Assembly: GCA_958451615.1 (NCBI GenBank)
Contig: CAUDQR010000018.1
Span: 1-47,694 of the forward strand
Direction of reading: 5' to 3'
DNA from: an uncultured Collinsella sp.
GTDB lineage: Bacteria; Actinomycetota; Coriobacteriia; Coriobacteriales; Coriobacteriaceae
Length of the DNA stretch: 47,694 nt
The notes under the pieces are model-generated. The model saw only the letters and a program-made list of their open reading frames with translations, had not been told where the DNA came from and did no database searches. Shown here piece by piece: positions 16,958-25,807 of this stretch (the first letter of the stretch is position 1; the number at the start of each line of letters is the position of its first letter). The position numbers and the translations under genes were made by a program.

Positions 16958-17771
16958 CTGGCTTACGGTCGAGCAGCGATACGAGCCCGCGGGGGCTCGG
17001 CATCGTGTGATGCAAAAGAATGTCCTACACCTGGCGAGCCTGCTTGAGCGGGTTCGCCTGGGTGGAGGCGCGCACGAGGGCGGGTCGATGGTCGACCGCG
17101 CCCTTTCTTGCGTTTCGGCTCCGGTGCGCCTGGTGGGGATGTTCGTCTGCGTTCTGTGCGTGTGCCTGACGCAAAGCCCGCTGTATCTGATGTTGATGGC
17201 GGCTATCGCGCTGGTGCTCGTTGCCGTGCGCCCCGTACGCGGGCTGCGGGCAACCTTTGTGCCGGCACTTGGCGCTGCGGGGCTCGCGGTGGTTTTGGCG
17301 CTGCCTGCCCTGCTGCTGGGCGCTTCTGCCGCGGGCGCCATGCTCAAGATCGCGCTCAAGACGTTCATTAATGTGTCGCTTGTGCTGGGCGTTTCATGGA
17401 CGCTTACCTGGAGCCGCATGTCGGCGGCGCTCAAGACGTTGCATCTGCCCGACGAGGTCATCTTTACGTTTGATATGGCGCTCAAGCATATCGAAGTGCT
17501 GGGACGCACGGCGCACGATCTGTGCGAATCGGTCATGCTGCGCAGTGTGGGTCGTGCGCCTGCGGGTTTTTCGCGCACCGACTCGCTGGCGGGTATCATG
17601 GGCATGACGTTTATCAAGGCGATGGAATGTAGCCACGCGATGGACGAGGCTATGCTTTGCCGCGGCTTTGCCGGTGCGTATCCGGCGCCCGCGCGCGCCG
17701 GGTTTGGCTGGCGCGATGCGGTCTATGCGGCCGGCGTGGCACTGCTGGCAGTGTTGTGCGCCGTGCTGTAG
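16929..17771 (+). CDS. nikQ: ECF transporter transmembrane T component, NikQ/CbiQ
   Basis: About 280 aa. Links the substrate-binding membrane protein to the ATPase in the nickel/cobalt ECF complex. Membrane helices at about 58-130 and 135-165; the second coupling helix region holds the family pattern with ALRS-like segment SVMLRSVGR, and the first resembles AALKTLHLPDEV; the end has AMLCRGF, the usual second Ala-Arg-Gly-type motif. It overlaps nikMN by 29 nt. GTG 16929 has AAGGA 5 nt upstream; ATG 16935 is the alternative. The N-terminal ~55 residues are soluble and rather long. Confidence 0.85.
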   Translation: MLMAIAELPSWLTVEQRYEPAGARHRVMQKNVLHLASLLERVRLGGGAHEGGSMVDRALSCVSAPVRLVGMFVCVLCVCLTQSPLYLMLMAAIALVLVAVRPVRGLRATFVPALGAAGLAVVLALPALLLGASAAGAMLKIALKTFINVSLVLGVSWTLTWSRMSAALKTLHLPDEVIFTFDMALKHIEVLGRTAHDLCESVMLRSVGRAPAGFSRTDSLAGIMGMTFIKAMECSHAMDEAMLCRGFAGAYPAPARAGFGWRDAVYAAGVALLAVLCAVL

Positions 17772-17817
17772 GCGCTGCTGGTTCTTGCTGGGGATGCAAA
17801 TAGGGAAGGGCGACGTT

Positions 17818-18585
17818 TTGACGATCGATATGAATAGTGCGGCGGGCACGAACGGTGCGGGCGGCGAGGCCGCGCCGCTCATCGAGCTGCGCAACGTGGT
17901 GTTCTCATATACGGGGCATACGGTGGTCGACGGCGTTTCGCTGCAGGTCGATCGTGGTGAACTCGTTGCCCTGCTTGGTCCTAACGGTTGTGGCAAGACG
18001 ACGATCATGCGCCTTATTAACGGCCTTGAGCTTACGGACGCGGGTGCGTACCTGTTCGATGGGCGCGTGGTCGATGCGGCATATCTCAAGGATTCCGCAG
18101 CCGCTCAGCGTTTTCATCAGCGCGTGGGCTTTGTGTTCCAGAATGCCGACGCCCAGCTGTTCTGTGCCACGGTGGGCGAGGAAGTTGCTTTTGGTCTCGC
18201 GCAGATGGGGCTGCCGACAGACGAGCTCGAGCGCCGCGTCCGCGATGCCATGGAGCTGTTCCAGGTTGCCGATCTGGTCGATGCCTCGCCCTATCAGCTT
18301 TCGGGCGGGCAAAAGAAGCGCGTTGCGCTGGCGGCGGTCGTATCGATGAACCCCGATATCCTAGTGCTCGATGAGCCCACCAACGGGCTCGATGAGGACT
18401 CGTGCGACATCGTAGTCAACTTTTTGCTGGCCTACGTTGCTGCCGGTAAGACGGTTTTGATGAGTACGCATCATCAGGATTTGGTGCGGCGCCTGGGTGC
18501 CCGCGCCATCTATATCGATCGATATCACCATGTGGTCGAGGCGCCGGTGTCGTCGTATGGAACCGAGAGCGGCGCTGCGGAATAG
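17818..18585 (+). CDS. nikO: ECF transporter ATP-binding component, NikO/CbiO
   Basis: 255 aa ABC ATPase that powers the nickel/cobalt importer. Walker A GPNGCGKTT, Q-loop in VFQNADAQLF, signature LSGGQKKR, Walker B ILVLDEPTNGLD, then an H-loop STHH. TTG 17818 is chosen because GGGAAGGG ends about 8 nt upstream; ATG 17794 and ATG 17830 are alternatives without such spacing. It follows nikQ by 46 nt in the same orientation; only one ATPase gene is present, so the motor is probably a homodimer. Confidence 0.92.
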   Translation: MTIDMNSAAGTNGAGGEAAPLIELRNVVFSYTGHTVVDGVSLQVDRGELVALLGPNGCGKTTIMRLINGLELTDAGAYLFDGRVVDAAYLKDSAAAQRFHQRVGFVFQNADAQLFCATVGEEVAFGLAQMGLPTDELERRVRDAMELFQVADLVDASPYQLSGGQKKRVALAAVVSMNPDILVLDEPTNGLDEDSCDIVVNFLLAYVAAGKTVLMSTHHQDLVRRLGARAIYIDRYHHVVEAPVSSYGTESGAAE

Positions 18586-18664
18586 TTGCTGCGTAGAGCG
18601 TGCGTAGCCGCCCGCGCGGCTTTGCCGTGATGGTATAGTTATCCAGGTTTTTATGGGGGTGGCT

Positions 18665-19513
18665 ATGCCAAGCTGGAACATTCATATCGCTCAGACGGAG
18701 CGTTTGCTGGAGCGCACCGGTGCGCTAGCCAATAGCGTGCGCGACCGCAATGCCTTTTTGTTTGGCTGCGTGGTTCCGGACATTTTTGTGGGCTATATGG
18801 TTCCCGGCATTGCCGATCCCATCCCGTACCGCATTACGCACTTTGCCAAGCCCGAGCCTATCCCTAAGCCTCGTGAGCATGAGTTCTGGGATACCTATGT
18901 GGCACCGTTGCTTAAAAGTTTGCCCACCGGTGCTCCGGCCGCGGCGACCTCGATTATCGAGGAACGCGAGCGACTGAATCGCGTGCACTATCCCCAGCGC
19001 TACAGGGATGCCGAGCCGGTTGTCGGTCCCGGCGCCTGTGAGTTCTCGCTTGCGTCCGAAGATGTGGCGCAGTCGTTGCTCGATTTAACGCTGGGCGTCT
19101 GGTCGCATCTGGTGGCCGATACCGTATGGAATACGCGCGTGAATCAGTACCTGGAGGCGCACGGCGGCAAGCCGTGCGAAGAATTCCGCATTAAAAAGCA
19201 AGGTGACTTTGACTGGTTTGGTAAGACGCTCGGCATTGTTTCCATCCCGCGTGCGACCGATCGTCTGTATACCGCTGCGGCACGTTTTGGGCAGTATCCC
19301 ATCCATAAGGAGTATGTGCTCAAGACCATCGGCGTTATGCACGAGATTGTGCGCGAAAACCCCGGTGAGCCCGATCATCCGCCATACCGCCTGCTAACTG
19401 AGGAGTTTTTCGATGCAACGTTTACCGAGGTCATCGAGCTGACCGAGGTGGGCTTTGCGACTCGCGTTGCCGCTTCTGACGTCCCCGCAGTCCCTCTGAT
19501 CACTAGCTGCTAG
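18665..19513 (+). CDS. Zinc-dependent phospholipase C-like protein
   Basis: 282 aa. Belongs to the PF00882-type family (zinc-dependent phospholipase C / S1-P1-like alpha-helical fold). Putative metal ligands follow the family layout: N-terminal tryptophan and His in MPSWNIHIA, Asp in VVPDIFVG, His in RITHFAK, and WSHLVAD near residue 140. No secretion signal is visible, so a cytoplasmic metal-dependent hydrolase is as likely as a lipase; the substrate is unknown. ATG 18665 is preferred over 18653 because GGGGGTGG lies between them. It is convergent with pyk. Confidence 0.75.
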   Translation: MPSWNIHIAQTERLLERTGALANSVRDRNAFLFGCVVPDIFVGYMVPGIADPIPYRITHFAKPEPIPKPREHEFWDTYVAPLLKSLPTGAPAAATSIIEERERLNRVHYPQRYRDAEPVVGPGACEFSLASEDVAQSLLDLTLGVWSHLVADTVWNTRVNQYLEAHGGKPCEEFRIKKQGDFDWFGKTLGIVSIPRATDRLYTAAARFGQYPIHKEYVLKTIGVMHEIVRENPGEPDHPPYRLLTEEFFDATFTEVIELTEVGFATRVAASDVPAVPLITSC

Positions 19514-19650
19514 CTGGCCGGCTTGACGGCGAACAGCTCATCCCAATCGACCAATAGCTCCCGCCGCAGGGCATCTTCGGTGGTGCGCTCGGCATCGGAG
19601 AGGCTTGCGACTGAACGCAAATCGATGAAGCTGCATATGAAGAAGGTCTT

Positions 19651-19688
19651 AAAAAAGGGCCCGGAAGGCAATGCCTTCCGGGCCCTTT
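19651..19688 (-). terminator. Terminator of pyk (probably bidirectional)
   Basis: A 16-bp perfect stem: AAAGGGCCCGGAAGGC (19654-19669) pairs with GCCTTCCGGGCCCTTT (19673-19688). On the minus strand a run of six T follows. It lies between two convergent genes. Confidence 0.9.
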
Positions 19689-19716
19689 GCAATGCAAACA
19701 TGCCTGCAAGTACGAC

Positions 19717-21177
19717 TTAACGCACCTGAGCGACGTAAGCGACGTTGGTCGAGGAGACCTTGTCCTCGAGCTGGACGCTCATGCGGGGATCGCCGGCGGT
19801 AGCGACGGTCAAATCGCCAGCCTCGACGTAGCCGAGCTCCTTAGCGGTCTCGATCGCCTTGACGATCGTGCCGTTGACGGTGCCCTGGGTAATCTCGGCC
19901 TGGTGCGGGATAACGCCCCAGTACATGATCATCTGCTGGACGGCCCACTCGTGGCGGGAGAACGCGCAGATCGGCATGTTGGGGCGGAAGTGCGAGATCA
20001 GGCGAGCGGTACGACCGGTGGTCGTCGGCACGGTGATGCACTTGGCGCCAACGGTGGTGGCCATGTTCACAGCGGACATACCCACAACGTTGTTGACGAC
20101 GCGGGTGCCGTGAGCGTCGGCCGGAACCTCGAGCGGAGCGTGGGCCGGGAGGTACTTCTCGGTCTCGAGAGCAATGCTGGCCTGCATCTTAACGGCCTCG
20201 ACCGGGTACTTACCGGCAGCGGACTCGCCGGACAGCATAACGGCGTCGGTGCCGTCGTAGATGGCGTTAGCAACGTCGGCAACCTCGGCGCGCGTCGGGC
20301 GCGGGTTCTGCTGCATGGAGTCGAGCATCTGCGTAGCGGTGATAACGGGCTTGTAGGCCGCGTTGCACTTGGCGATGATCTCCTTCTGGATGTGCGGAAC
20401 GAGCTCGGGCTTGATCTCGATACCCAGGTCGCCACGGGCGACCATGATGCCGTCGGAAGCCTCGAGGATCTCGTCGAAGTTCTCGACGCCCAGGGCGCAC
20501 TCGATCTTCGGGAAGATCGTCACGTGCTCGCCACCGTTCTCGCGGCAAAGCTTGCGGATGCCGCGGACGGACTCGCCGTCACGGATGAAGGAAGCGGCGA
20601 TGTAGTCGATGTTCTCGGTCAGGCCAAAGAGGATGTCCTGACGATCGCGCTCGGTGATGGCGGGCAGCGAAATGTTGACGTTGGGCATGTTGACGCCCTT
20701 GCGCTCGCCAATCAGGCCGTCGTTCTTAACGACGCAGGTCATGTCCTGGCCGCTGACGGACTCGACTTCGAGGGCAACCAGGCCGTCATCGATCAGGATG
20801 AGGGAGCCCTTCTCGACCTCGGAGGGCAGAGCCAGGTAGTCGAGGGAGATGTGCTCAGCGGTGCCGTGGAAATCCTCGGACGTGGGCTGAGCGGTGACGA
20901 CAATCTTGTCGCCGGTCTTGACGGCAACCTTCTTGCCATCGACCAGAAGGCCGGTGCGGACCTCGGGGCCCTTGGTGTCGAGCAGGATGCCGACGGGCAG
21001 ACCGAGCTCCTTGGAAATACGACGGACGCGCTCGATGCGACCGTGGTGCTCGTCGTAGGATCCGTGCGAGAAGTTAAAACGGGCGACGTTCATGCCCGCC
21101 TTGATCATCTCGCGGATGGTCTCGTCGCTATCGCAGGCGGGACCCATGGTGCATACAATCTTGGTGCGCTTGTACAT
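19717..21177 (-). CDS. pyk: Pyruvate kinase
   Basis: 486 aa; last step of glycolysis, phosphoenolpyruvate plus ADP to pyruvate plus ATP; cytoplasmic tetramer. Signatures: N-terminal KIVCTMGPA, NVARFNFSHG, LDTKGPEVRTG, catalytic block IFPKIE (the K-E site), MVARGDLGIEI and ITATQMLDSM. The C-terminal domain (about 355-470) is complete, with TTTGRTARLIS as the usual effector-loop region. GGAGG lies about 5 nt before the start. Monocistronic, with a good terminator. Confidence 0.97.
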   Translation of the reverse strand: MYKRTKIVCTMGPACDSDETIREMIKAGMNVARFNFSHGSYDEHHGRIERVRRISKELGLPVGILLDTKGPEVRTGLLVDGKKVAVKTGDKIVVTAQPTSEDFHGTAEHISLDYLALPSEVEKGSLILIDDGLVALEVESVSGQDMTCVVKNDGLIGERKGVNMPNVNISLPAITERDRQDILFGLTENIDYIAASFIRDGESVRGIRKLCRENGGEHVTIFPKIECALGVENFDEILEASDGIMVARGDLGIEIKPELVPHIQKEIIAKCNAAYKPVITATQMLDSMQQNPRPTRAEVADVANAIYDGTDAVMLSGESAAGKYPVEAVKMQASIALETEKYLPAHAPLEVPADAHGTRVVNNVVGMSAVNMATTVGAKCITVPTTTGRTARLISHFRPNMPICAFSRHEWAVQQMIMYWGVIPHQAEITQGTVNGTIVKAIETAKELGYVEAGDLTVATAGDPRMSVQLEDKVSSTNVAYVAQVR

Positions 21178-21240
21178 TCAGACCTCCATCTGACATCGTC
21201 TTGCGCTGATAGATAAACCATAAGAAATAAAACCGAAATG

Positions 21241-21246
21241 ATTATA
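21241..21246 (-). promoter_or_regulatory. Probable -10 element of pyk
   Basis: TATAAT on the minus strand, about 64 nt upstream of the start codon. No good -35 is seen at the usual distance. Confidence 0.4.
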
Positions 21247-21249
21247 ACG

Positions 21250-21470
21250 AAATGCCGACCGAATACCCCAAAAAATCGACCGTATGCCGAAATGGAAGTT
21301 CATTTTTTGCGAGAAAAACGGTATATGAAAAATCTTTACCAACCGCTCTAACCGCTGCTATCTGGGCGATATTTCAGTTTGACGATGTGCCGAAGAAAAA
21401 ACGTTTTACCAATGTTGAGCATCACACGGTCTGCACCGTTGCGTGCGGACCATATTTCCAAACCGATTGT
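21250..21470. other. Intergenic region between pyk and the P-type ATPase leader
   Basis: AT-richer than its surroundings. A 75-codon open frame (21252-21479) has no ribosome binding site and no recognisable sequence. I see no other gene; it presumably holds divergent promoter elements. Confidence 0.4.
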
Positions 21471-21471
21471 T

Positions 21472-21610
21472 TTGGCTAGACGCGTCGCTTTGGGGTACCA
21501 TAGCTCCACTATCAACTGCCGCTCAGCACGGCAGCCTTGATGAGCCCTTGCCCTTCTCCTGGGAATTATGATCGGGCATCAATCTGCTGAGTGGCCCGAA
21601 TCCCAGGAGG
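21472..21610 (+). promoter_or_regulatory. Structured leader with kissing loops that sequesters the ribosome binding site (riboswitch candidate)
   Basis: A possible promoter (TTGGCT 21472-21477, N18, TACCAT 21496-21501) would start RNA at about 21507. Hairpin A: ATCAA/TTGAT and CTGCCG/CGGCAG (21511-21541) with a 7-nt loop CTCAGCA (21522-21528). Hairpin B: CTCCTGGGA (21556-21564) pairs with TCCCAGGAG (21601-21609), inner stem TCGGGC/GCCCGA. The B loop contains TGCTGAG (21585-21591), the exact complement of the whole A loop. The outer B stem includes AGGAGG, the ribosome binding site of the ATPase gene. No known riboswitch class recognised. Confidence 0.65.
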
Positions 21611-21619
21611 GGACTCTAT

Positions 21620-24301
21620 ATGCAAAAGGAATACCTGTCCGCCGCGGCGGAGGTACTCAGCGACCAGGGCGTCGATGAGAACCTCGGCCTGAGCAACGAC
21701 GAGGCGTCGTCGCGCCTTGCCAAGACAGGCCCTAACAAGCTCGAGGAAGCTGAGAAGACGCCGCTGTGGAGGCGTTTCTTTGAACAGATGGCTGACCCTA
21801 TGGTCATCATGCTGATCGTTGCCGCCGTCATCAGTGCGCTCACGGGCATGGTCAAGGGCGAGCCCGACTTTGCCGATGTTGCCATCATCATGTTCGTCGT
21901 TATCGTCAACTCGGTGCTGGGCGTGGTCCAGGAAGCCAAGAGCGAGGAGGCCCTCGAGGCCCTGCAGGAGATGAGTGCGGCGCAGTCCAAGGTGCTACGC
22001 GACGGCAAGCTCGTGCACCTGCCGAGCGCCGAGCTCGTGCCCGGCGACGTGATCATGCTCGAGGCGGGCGACTCCGTCCCGGCCGACTGCCGCGTGCTCG
22101 AGAGCGCCACGATGAAGATCGAAGAGGCCGCGCTCACCGGCGAGTCCGTGCCCGTCGAGAAGCATGCCAACGTGATCGAGCTCGCCGCCGGCACCGACGA
22201 CGTGCCGCTCGGCGACCGTAAGAACATGTGCTATATGGGCTCCACCGTCGTGTACGGCCGTGGTCGCGCCGTCGTGGTCGGCACCGGCATGAACACCGAG
22301 ATGGGTAAGATCGCCGGCGCCCTGGCCGAGGCCAAGGAGGAGCTCACGCCGTTGCAGGTGAAGCTCGCCGAGCTCAGCCGCATCCTTACCATTATGGTGA
22401 TCGTCATCTGCGTCGTGATCTTTGGCGTTGACATCCTCCGCCACGGCGTGGGCAATGTCCTCACCGACCCGACCGCCCTGCTCGACACCTTTATGGTTGC
22501 CGTCTCGCTTGCCGTCGCCGCCATCCCCGAGGGCCTGGTCGCCGTCGTGACCATCGTGCTTTCGCTCGGCGTGACCAAGATGGCCAAGCGCCAGGCGATT
22601 ATCCGTAAGCTTTCCGCCGTCGAGACCCTTGGCTGCACACAGACCATCTGCTCCGACAAGACCGGTACCCTTACTCAAAACAAGATGACCGTCGTCAAGC
22701 ACGAGCTCGCTGCGCCCAAGGAGAAGTTCCTGGCCGGCATGGCACTGTGCTCCGATGCCCAGTGGGACGAGGAGCTGGGCGAGGCCGTGGGCGAGCCGAC
22801 CGAGTGCGCGCTTGTCAACGACGCCGGCAAGGCGGGCCTCACTGGCCCGACTGCCGAGCACCCGCGCGTGGGCGAGGCCCCGTTCGACTCGGGCCGCAAG
22901 ATGATGTCCGTGATCGTCGAGACCCTGGACGGCGAGTACGAGCAGTACACCAAGGGCGCGCCTGACGTGGTGATCGGCCTGTGCACCCACATCTACGAGG
23001 GCGATAAGGTCGTCCCTCTGACCGAGGAGCGCCGTGCCGAGCTCGTGGCCGCCAACAAGGCCATGGCCGACGAGGCCCTGCGCGTGCTGGCGCTGGCAAG
23101 CCGCACCTACACCGAGGTCCCGAGCGATTGCAGCCCCGCTGCGCTCGAGCACGACCTGGTCTTCTGCGGCCTGTCCGGCATGATTGACCCTGTCCGCCCC
23201 GAGGTGGCCGACGCTATCCGCGAGGCCCACGACGCCGGTATTCGCACCGTCATGATCACGGGCGACCACATTGACACCGCCGTGGCCATCGCCAAGCAGC
23301 TGGGAATCGTCACCGATCGTAGCCATGCCATCACCGGTGCCGACCTCGATCGCATGAGCGACGAGGAGCTCGACGCGCATATCGAGGACTACGGCGTGTA
23401 CGCCCGCGTCCAGCCCGAGCACAAGACCCGCATCGTCGAGGCTTGGAAGTCGCGCGACCAGATCGTGGCCATGACGGGCGACGGCGTCAACGACGCCCCG
23501 TCAATCAAACGCGCCGACATCGGCGTGGGTATGGGCATCACCGGCACCGACGTCACCAAGAACGTTGCCGACATGGTGCTCGCCGACGACAACTTCGCCA
23601 CCATCATCGGTGCCTGCGAAGAGGGTCGTCGCATCTATGACAACATCCGCAAGGTCATCCAGTTCCTGCTTTCGGCCAACCTTGCCGAGGTGTTCTCGGT
23701 GTTTATCGCCACGCTCATCGGCTTTACTATCTTCCAGCCGGTGCAGCTGCTGTGGGTGAACCTGGTCACCGACTGCTTTCCCGCGCTCGCGTTGGGCATG
23801 GAGGATGCCGAGGGCGATATCATGAAACGCAAGCCGCGCAACGCCAAGGACGGCGTCTTTGCCGGCAACATGGGTCTGGACTGCGTGGTCCAGGGCCTGA
23901 TCATCACCGTGCTGGTGCTGGCGAGCTTCTTTGTGGGCGTGTACTTTGACATGGGCTACATCCACATCGCCGATATGATCGCCGGCAATGCCGACGAGGA
24001 AGGCGTGATGATGGCGTTCATCACGCTCAACATGGTCGAGATTTTCCACTGCTTCAATATGCGCAGCCGTCGTGCGTCGCTGTTTAGCATGAAGAAGCAG
24101 AACAAGTGGCTGTGGGCATCTGCTGCGCTGGCGCTGGTGCTGACGGTGATCGTAACCGTACAGCCGACGCTTGCCGAGATGTTCTTTGGACCTGTGACGC
24201 TTGAGCTCAAGGGTGTTCTTGCCGCGCTGGGGCTGGCCTTCCTGATCATCCCGCTGATGGAGATCTACAAGGCGATCATGCGCGCTGTGGAGAAGGAGTA
24301 G
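21620..24301 (+). CDS. Cation-translocating P-type ATPase, calcium (P2A) type
   Basis: 893 aa membrane pump. Actuator motif LTGESVPVEK (TGES at 173-176), PEGL in membrane helix 4 (AAIPEGLVAVVTI, as in Ca2+ pumps), phosphorylation motif DKTGTLT with Asp 346, hinge TGDGVNDAPSIKRADIGVGMG near 620, and NLVTDCFPALALGMEDAE in helix 6, where N and D are cation ligands in SERCA-like pumps. About ten membrane helices, full length, no N-terminal metal-binding domain. Likely exports Ca2+, possibly Mn2+. Its ribosome binding site is buried in a structured leader, suggesting cation- or metabolite-dependent translation. Confidence 0.92.
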   Translation: MQKEYLSAAAEVLSDQGVDENLGLSNDEASSRLAKTGPNKLEEAEKTPLWRRFFEQMADPMVIMLIVAAVISALTGMVKGEPDFADVAIIMFVVIVNSVLGVVQEAKSEEALEALQEMSAAQSKVLRDGKLVHLPSAELVPGDVIMLEAGDSVPADCRVLESATMKIEEAALTGESVPVEKHANVIELAAGTDDVPLGDRKNMCYMGSTVVYGRGRAVVVGTGMNTEMGKIAGALAEAKEELTPLQVKLAELSRILTIMVIVICVVIFGVDILRHGVGNVLTDPTALLDTFMVAVSLAVAAIPEGLVAVVTIVLSLGVTKMAKRQAIIRKLSAVETLGCTQTICSDKTGTLTQNKMTVVKHELAAPKEKFLAGMALCSDAQWDEELGEAVGEPTECALVNDAGKAGLTGPTAEHPRVGEAPFDSGRKMMSVIVETLDGEYEQYTKGAPDVVIGLCTHIYEGDKVVPLTEERRAELVAANKAMADEALRVLALASRTYTEVPSDCSPAALEHDLVFCGLSGMIDPVRPEVADAIREAHDAGIRTVMITGDHIDTAVAIAKQLGIVTDRSHAITGADLDRMSDEELDAHIEDYGVYARVQPEHKTRIVEAWKSRDQIVAMTGDGVNDAPSIKRADIGVGMGITGTDVTKNVADMVLADDNFATIIGACEEGRRIYDNIRKVIQFLLSANLAEVFSVFIATLIGFTIFQPVQLLWVNLVTDCFPALALGMEDAEGDIMKRKPRNAKDGVFAGNMGLDCVVQGLIITVLVLASFFVGVYFDMGYIHIADMIAGNADEEGVMMAFITLNMVEIFHCFNMRSRRASLFSMKKQNKWLWASAALALVLTVIVTVQPTLAEMFFGPVTLELKGVLAALGLAFLIIPLMEIYKAIMRAVEKE

Positions 24302-24313
24302 ATTAACCTGTCC

Positions 24314-24401
24314 GGGCCCGCCCCACGCCCTTTCTCCCTCACTGGTCCTCGCGCTTTGCGCTGCGGGATCGTTCGGGAGAAAGGGCTTCCGGGGCGGGCC
24401 C
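24314..24401. repeat. Large inverted repeat downstream of the P-type ATPase
   Basis: GGGCCCGCCCC (24314-24324) pairs with GGGGCGGGCCC (24391-24401), and GCCCTTTCTCCC (24327-24338) with GGGAGAAAGGGC (24375-24386). The ~36-nt apical part is GC-rich. No T-run follows, so it is not a classical terminator and may be a palindromic repeat element. Confidence 0.6.
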
Positions 24402-24458
24402 TGCGGTGACTCTGCTGGCTTTCCTCGCGCGGATGATAAAGGCTGGGGGAAAGTGTGT

Positions 24459-24493
24459 GAGCCGGTCGAGCGTTTGCTCGACCGGCTCTTTTT
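24459..24493 (+). terminator. Rho-independent terminator
   Basis: A perfect 13-bp stem, GAGCCGGTCGAGC (24459-24471) with GCTCGACCGGCTC (24476-24488), loop GTTT, then five T. It ends transcription from the ATPase gene ahead of rsgA. Confidence 0.9.
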
Positions 24494-24541
24494 GTGGGAA
24501 AATACCTGCTCAGTTTTGATTTTTGGTGCTGGGAGGCGCTT

Positions 24542-25726
24542 GTGGGCAAGGCTAGGGCTAAGGCGAAGAAAAAGACGACGGGGGCGCGGGCTAAGCGCGA
24601 TCGTCGTCGGAAGCTCGCGACCGAGGCTCCCGCACCTGCTGAGGAGCTGCTGGCAAGCGTGCCGGGACTCGACGCGCTGCAGGACGTTCCGGCGTTCGAT
24701 GACCTGCCGGTCGATGGGGCTCAGCAGGCTGCCTTCGATGATTTTTGTGCCCAGGCCGAGGAGCCCGAGCAGATGCAGCTTGGCGCCGTGGTGCGCTTGG
24801 ATCGCGGGTTTCCACTGGTGGCGACTGCCGATGACACGTTTCGTGCCGAGCATGCTGTGGGGTTTGCCAAGTCACGCGGCGAGGACGAGGTCCTGCTGCC
24901 TGCCGTGGGCGATCGTGTGGCGGTGCGCCGCGCTCCCGGGCACGATATGGGCGTGATTGAGTGCGTGCTGCCGCGCCGTACGAGCTTTGAGCGTTGGCGC
25001 GGCCGTGCCCGCGGAGAGCGCCAGGTGCTCTGCTCCAACGTGGATAGCGTGCTAATCGTGCAGGCGCTCGGTGCCGGCGAGGTGCTGCTCGACCGCGTGG
25101 CGCGCTCGCTGGTGTTGGCGCTCGACTGCGATGCCGAACCGGTGGTGGTACTCACCAAAGCTGACCGTTGCGATGCTGAGGAGCTCGAGCGCGATCTGGA
25201 CCGTGTGCGCCGCCTGGTGGGTCCGGACGTGCGCGTAATCGTGACATCTTCTGCCGAGGGCCGTGGTTTGGATGAGGTACGCGCCTGCGTGCCCGCCGGG
25301 AGCTGCGCCATGATCTTGGGCGAATCGGGTGCTGGCAAGTCGACGCTGCTCAACGCGCTGTTGGGCCACGATACGTTGGCTACCGGCGGCGTGCGTGAGC
25401 GCGATGACCAGGGTCGCCACACCACGGTCGCGCGCGTGATGGTGGCGCTGCCGGGCGAAGCCGGCGTTATTGCCGACGCGCCGGGCCTGCGCAGTTTGCC
25501 GCTCGTGGGGCATGAGCGGGGCTTGGCACGCGCGTTTCCCGAGATTGTCGAGGCATCGCGCGCGTGCCGGTTTGGCGATTGCACGCATACCCATGAGCCG
25601 GGTTGCGCCGTTCGCGAGGCCGAGGACGCCGGGCAGATCGATAGCCTGCGTCTGGAAACGTTCCAAAACCTGGCGTTATCCATGCGCGTGAGTGCTCAAA
25701 TGCTCGATCCCGATGTCCATCTGTAA
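24542..25726 (+). CDS. rsgA: Ribosome small subunit-dependent GTPase A
   Basis: 394 aa circularly permuted GTPase that checks late 30S subunit maturation. Order G4 (TKAD, 205-208), G1 (GESGAGKST, about 259-267), G2 Thr in RHTTVARV, G3 (DAPG), then the C-terminal zinc knuckle in CRFGDCTHTHEPGC. The family's OB-fold precedes G4. An extra ~75-residue N terminus is Lys/Arg-rich, then acidic. GTG 24542 is chosen because GGGAGG lies 6 nt upstream; the ATG at 24494 follows directly on the preceding terminator's T-run and has no ribosome binding site. Confidence 0.95.
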   Translation: MGKARAKAKKKTTGARAKRDRRRKLATEAPAPAEELLASVPGLDALQDVPAFDDLPVDGAQQAAFDDFCAQAEEPEQMQLGAVVRLDRGFPLVATADDTFRAEHAVGFAKSRGEDEVLLPAVGDRVAVRRAPGHDMGVIECVLPRRTSFERWRGRARGERQVLCSNVDSVLIVQALGAGEVLLDRVARSLVLALDCDAEPVVVLTKADRCDAEELERDLDRVRRLVGPDVRVIVTSSAEGRGLDEVRACVPAGSCAMILGESGAGKSTLLNALLGHDTLATGGVRERDDQGRHTTVARVMVALPGEAGVIADAPGLRSLPLVGHERGLARAFPEIVEASRACRFGDCTHTHEPGCAVREAEDAGQIDSLRLETFQNLALSMRVSAQMLDPDVHL

Positions 25727-25743
25727 TTGATTTTTCCTATGAC

Positions 25744-25777
25744 AGCCGTTTCCCAACTGTTCGGGAGACGGCTTTTT
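25744..25777 (+). terminator. Terminator of rsgA
   Basis: AGCCGTTTCCC (25744-25754) pairs with GGGAGACGGCT (25763-25773), one internal mismatch, then TTTTT. Confidence 0.85.
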
Positions 25778-25807
25778 GCTGCGGAAAAGCCTCGAAACAT
25801 GCAGTTT

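Noticed and set aside
19510..19701. 63-codon minus-strand ORF ending in a plausible sequence (TTEDALRRELLVDWDELF)
   Set aside because: It runs through the pyk terminator and has no start signal. It may be a remnant of a small gene, but I cannot support it.
21252..21479. 75-codon plus-strand ORF between pyk and the ATPase
   Set aside because: No ribosome binding site and no family; it lies in the AT-rich promoter region.
24494..24541. ATG 24494 as rsgA start
   Set aside because: It follows directly on the T-run of the preceding terminator and has no Shine-Dalgarno sequence, while GTG 24542 has GGGAGG at the right distance.
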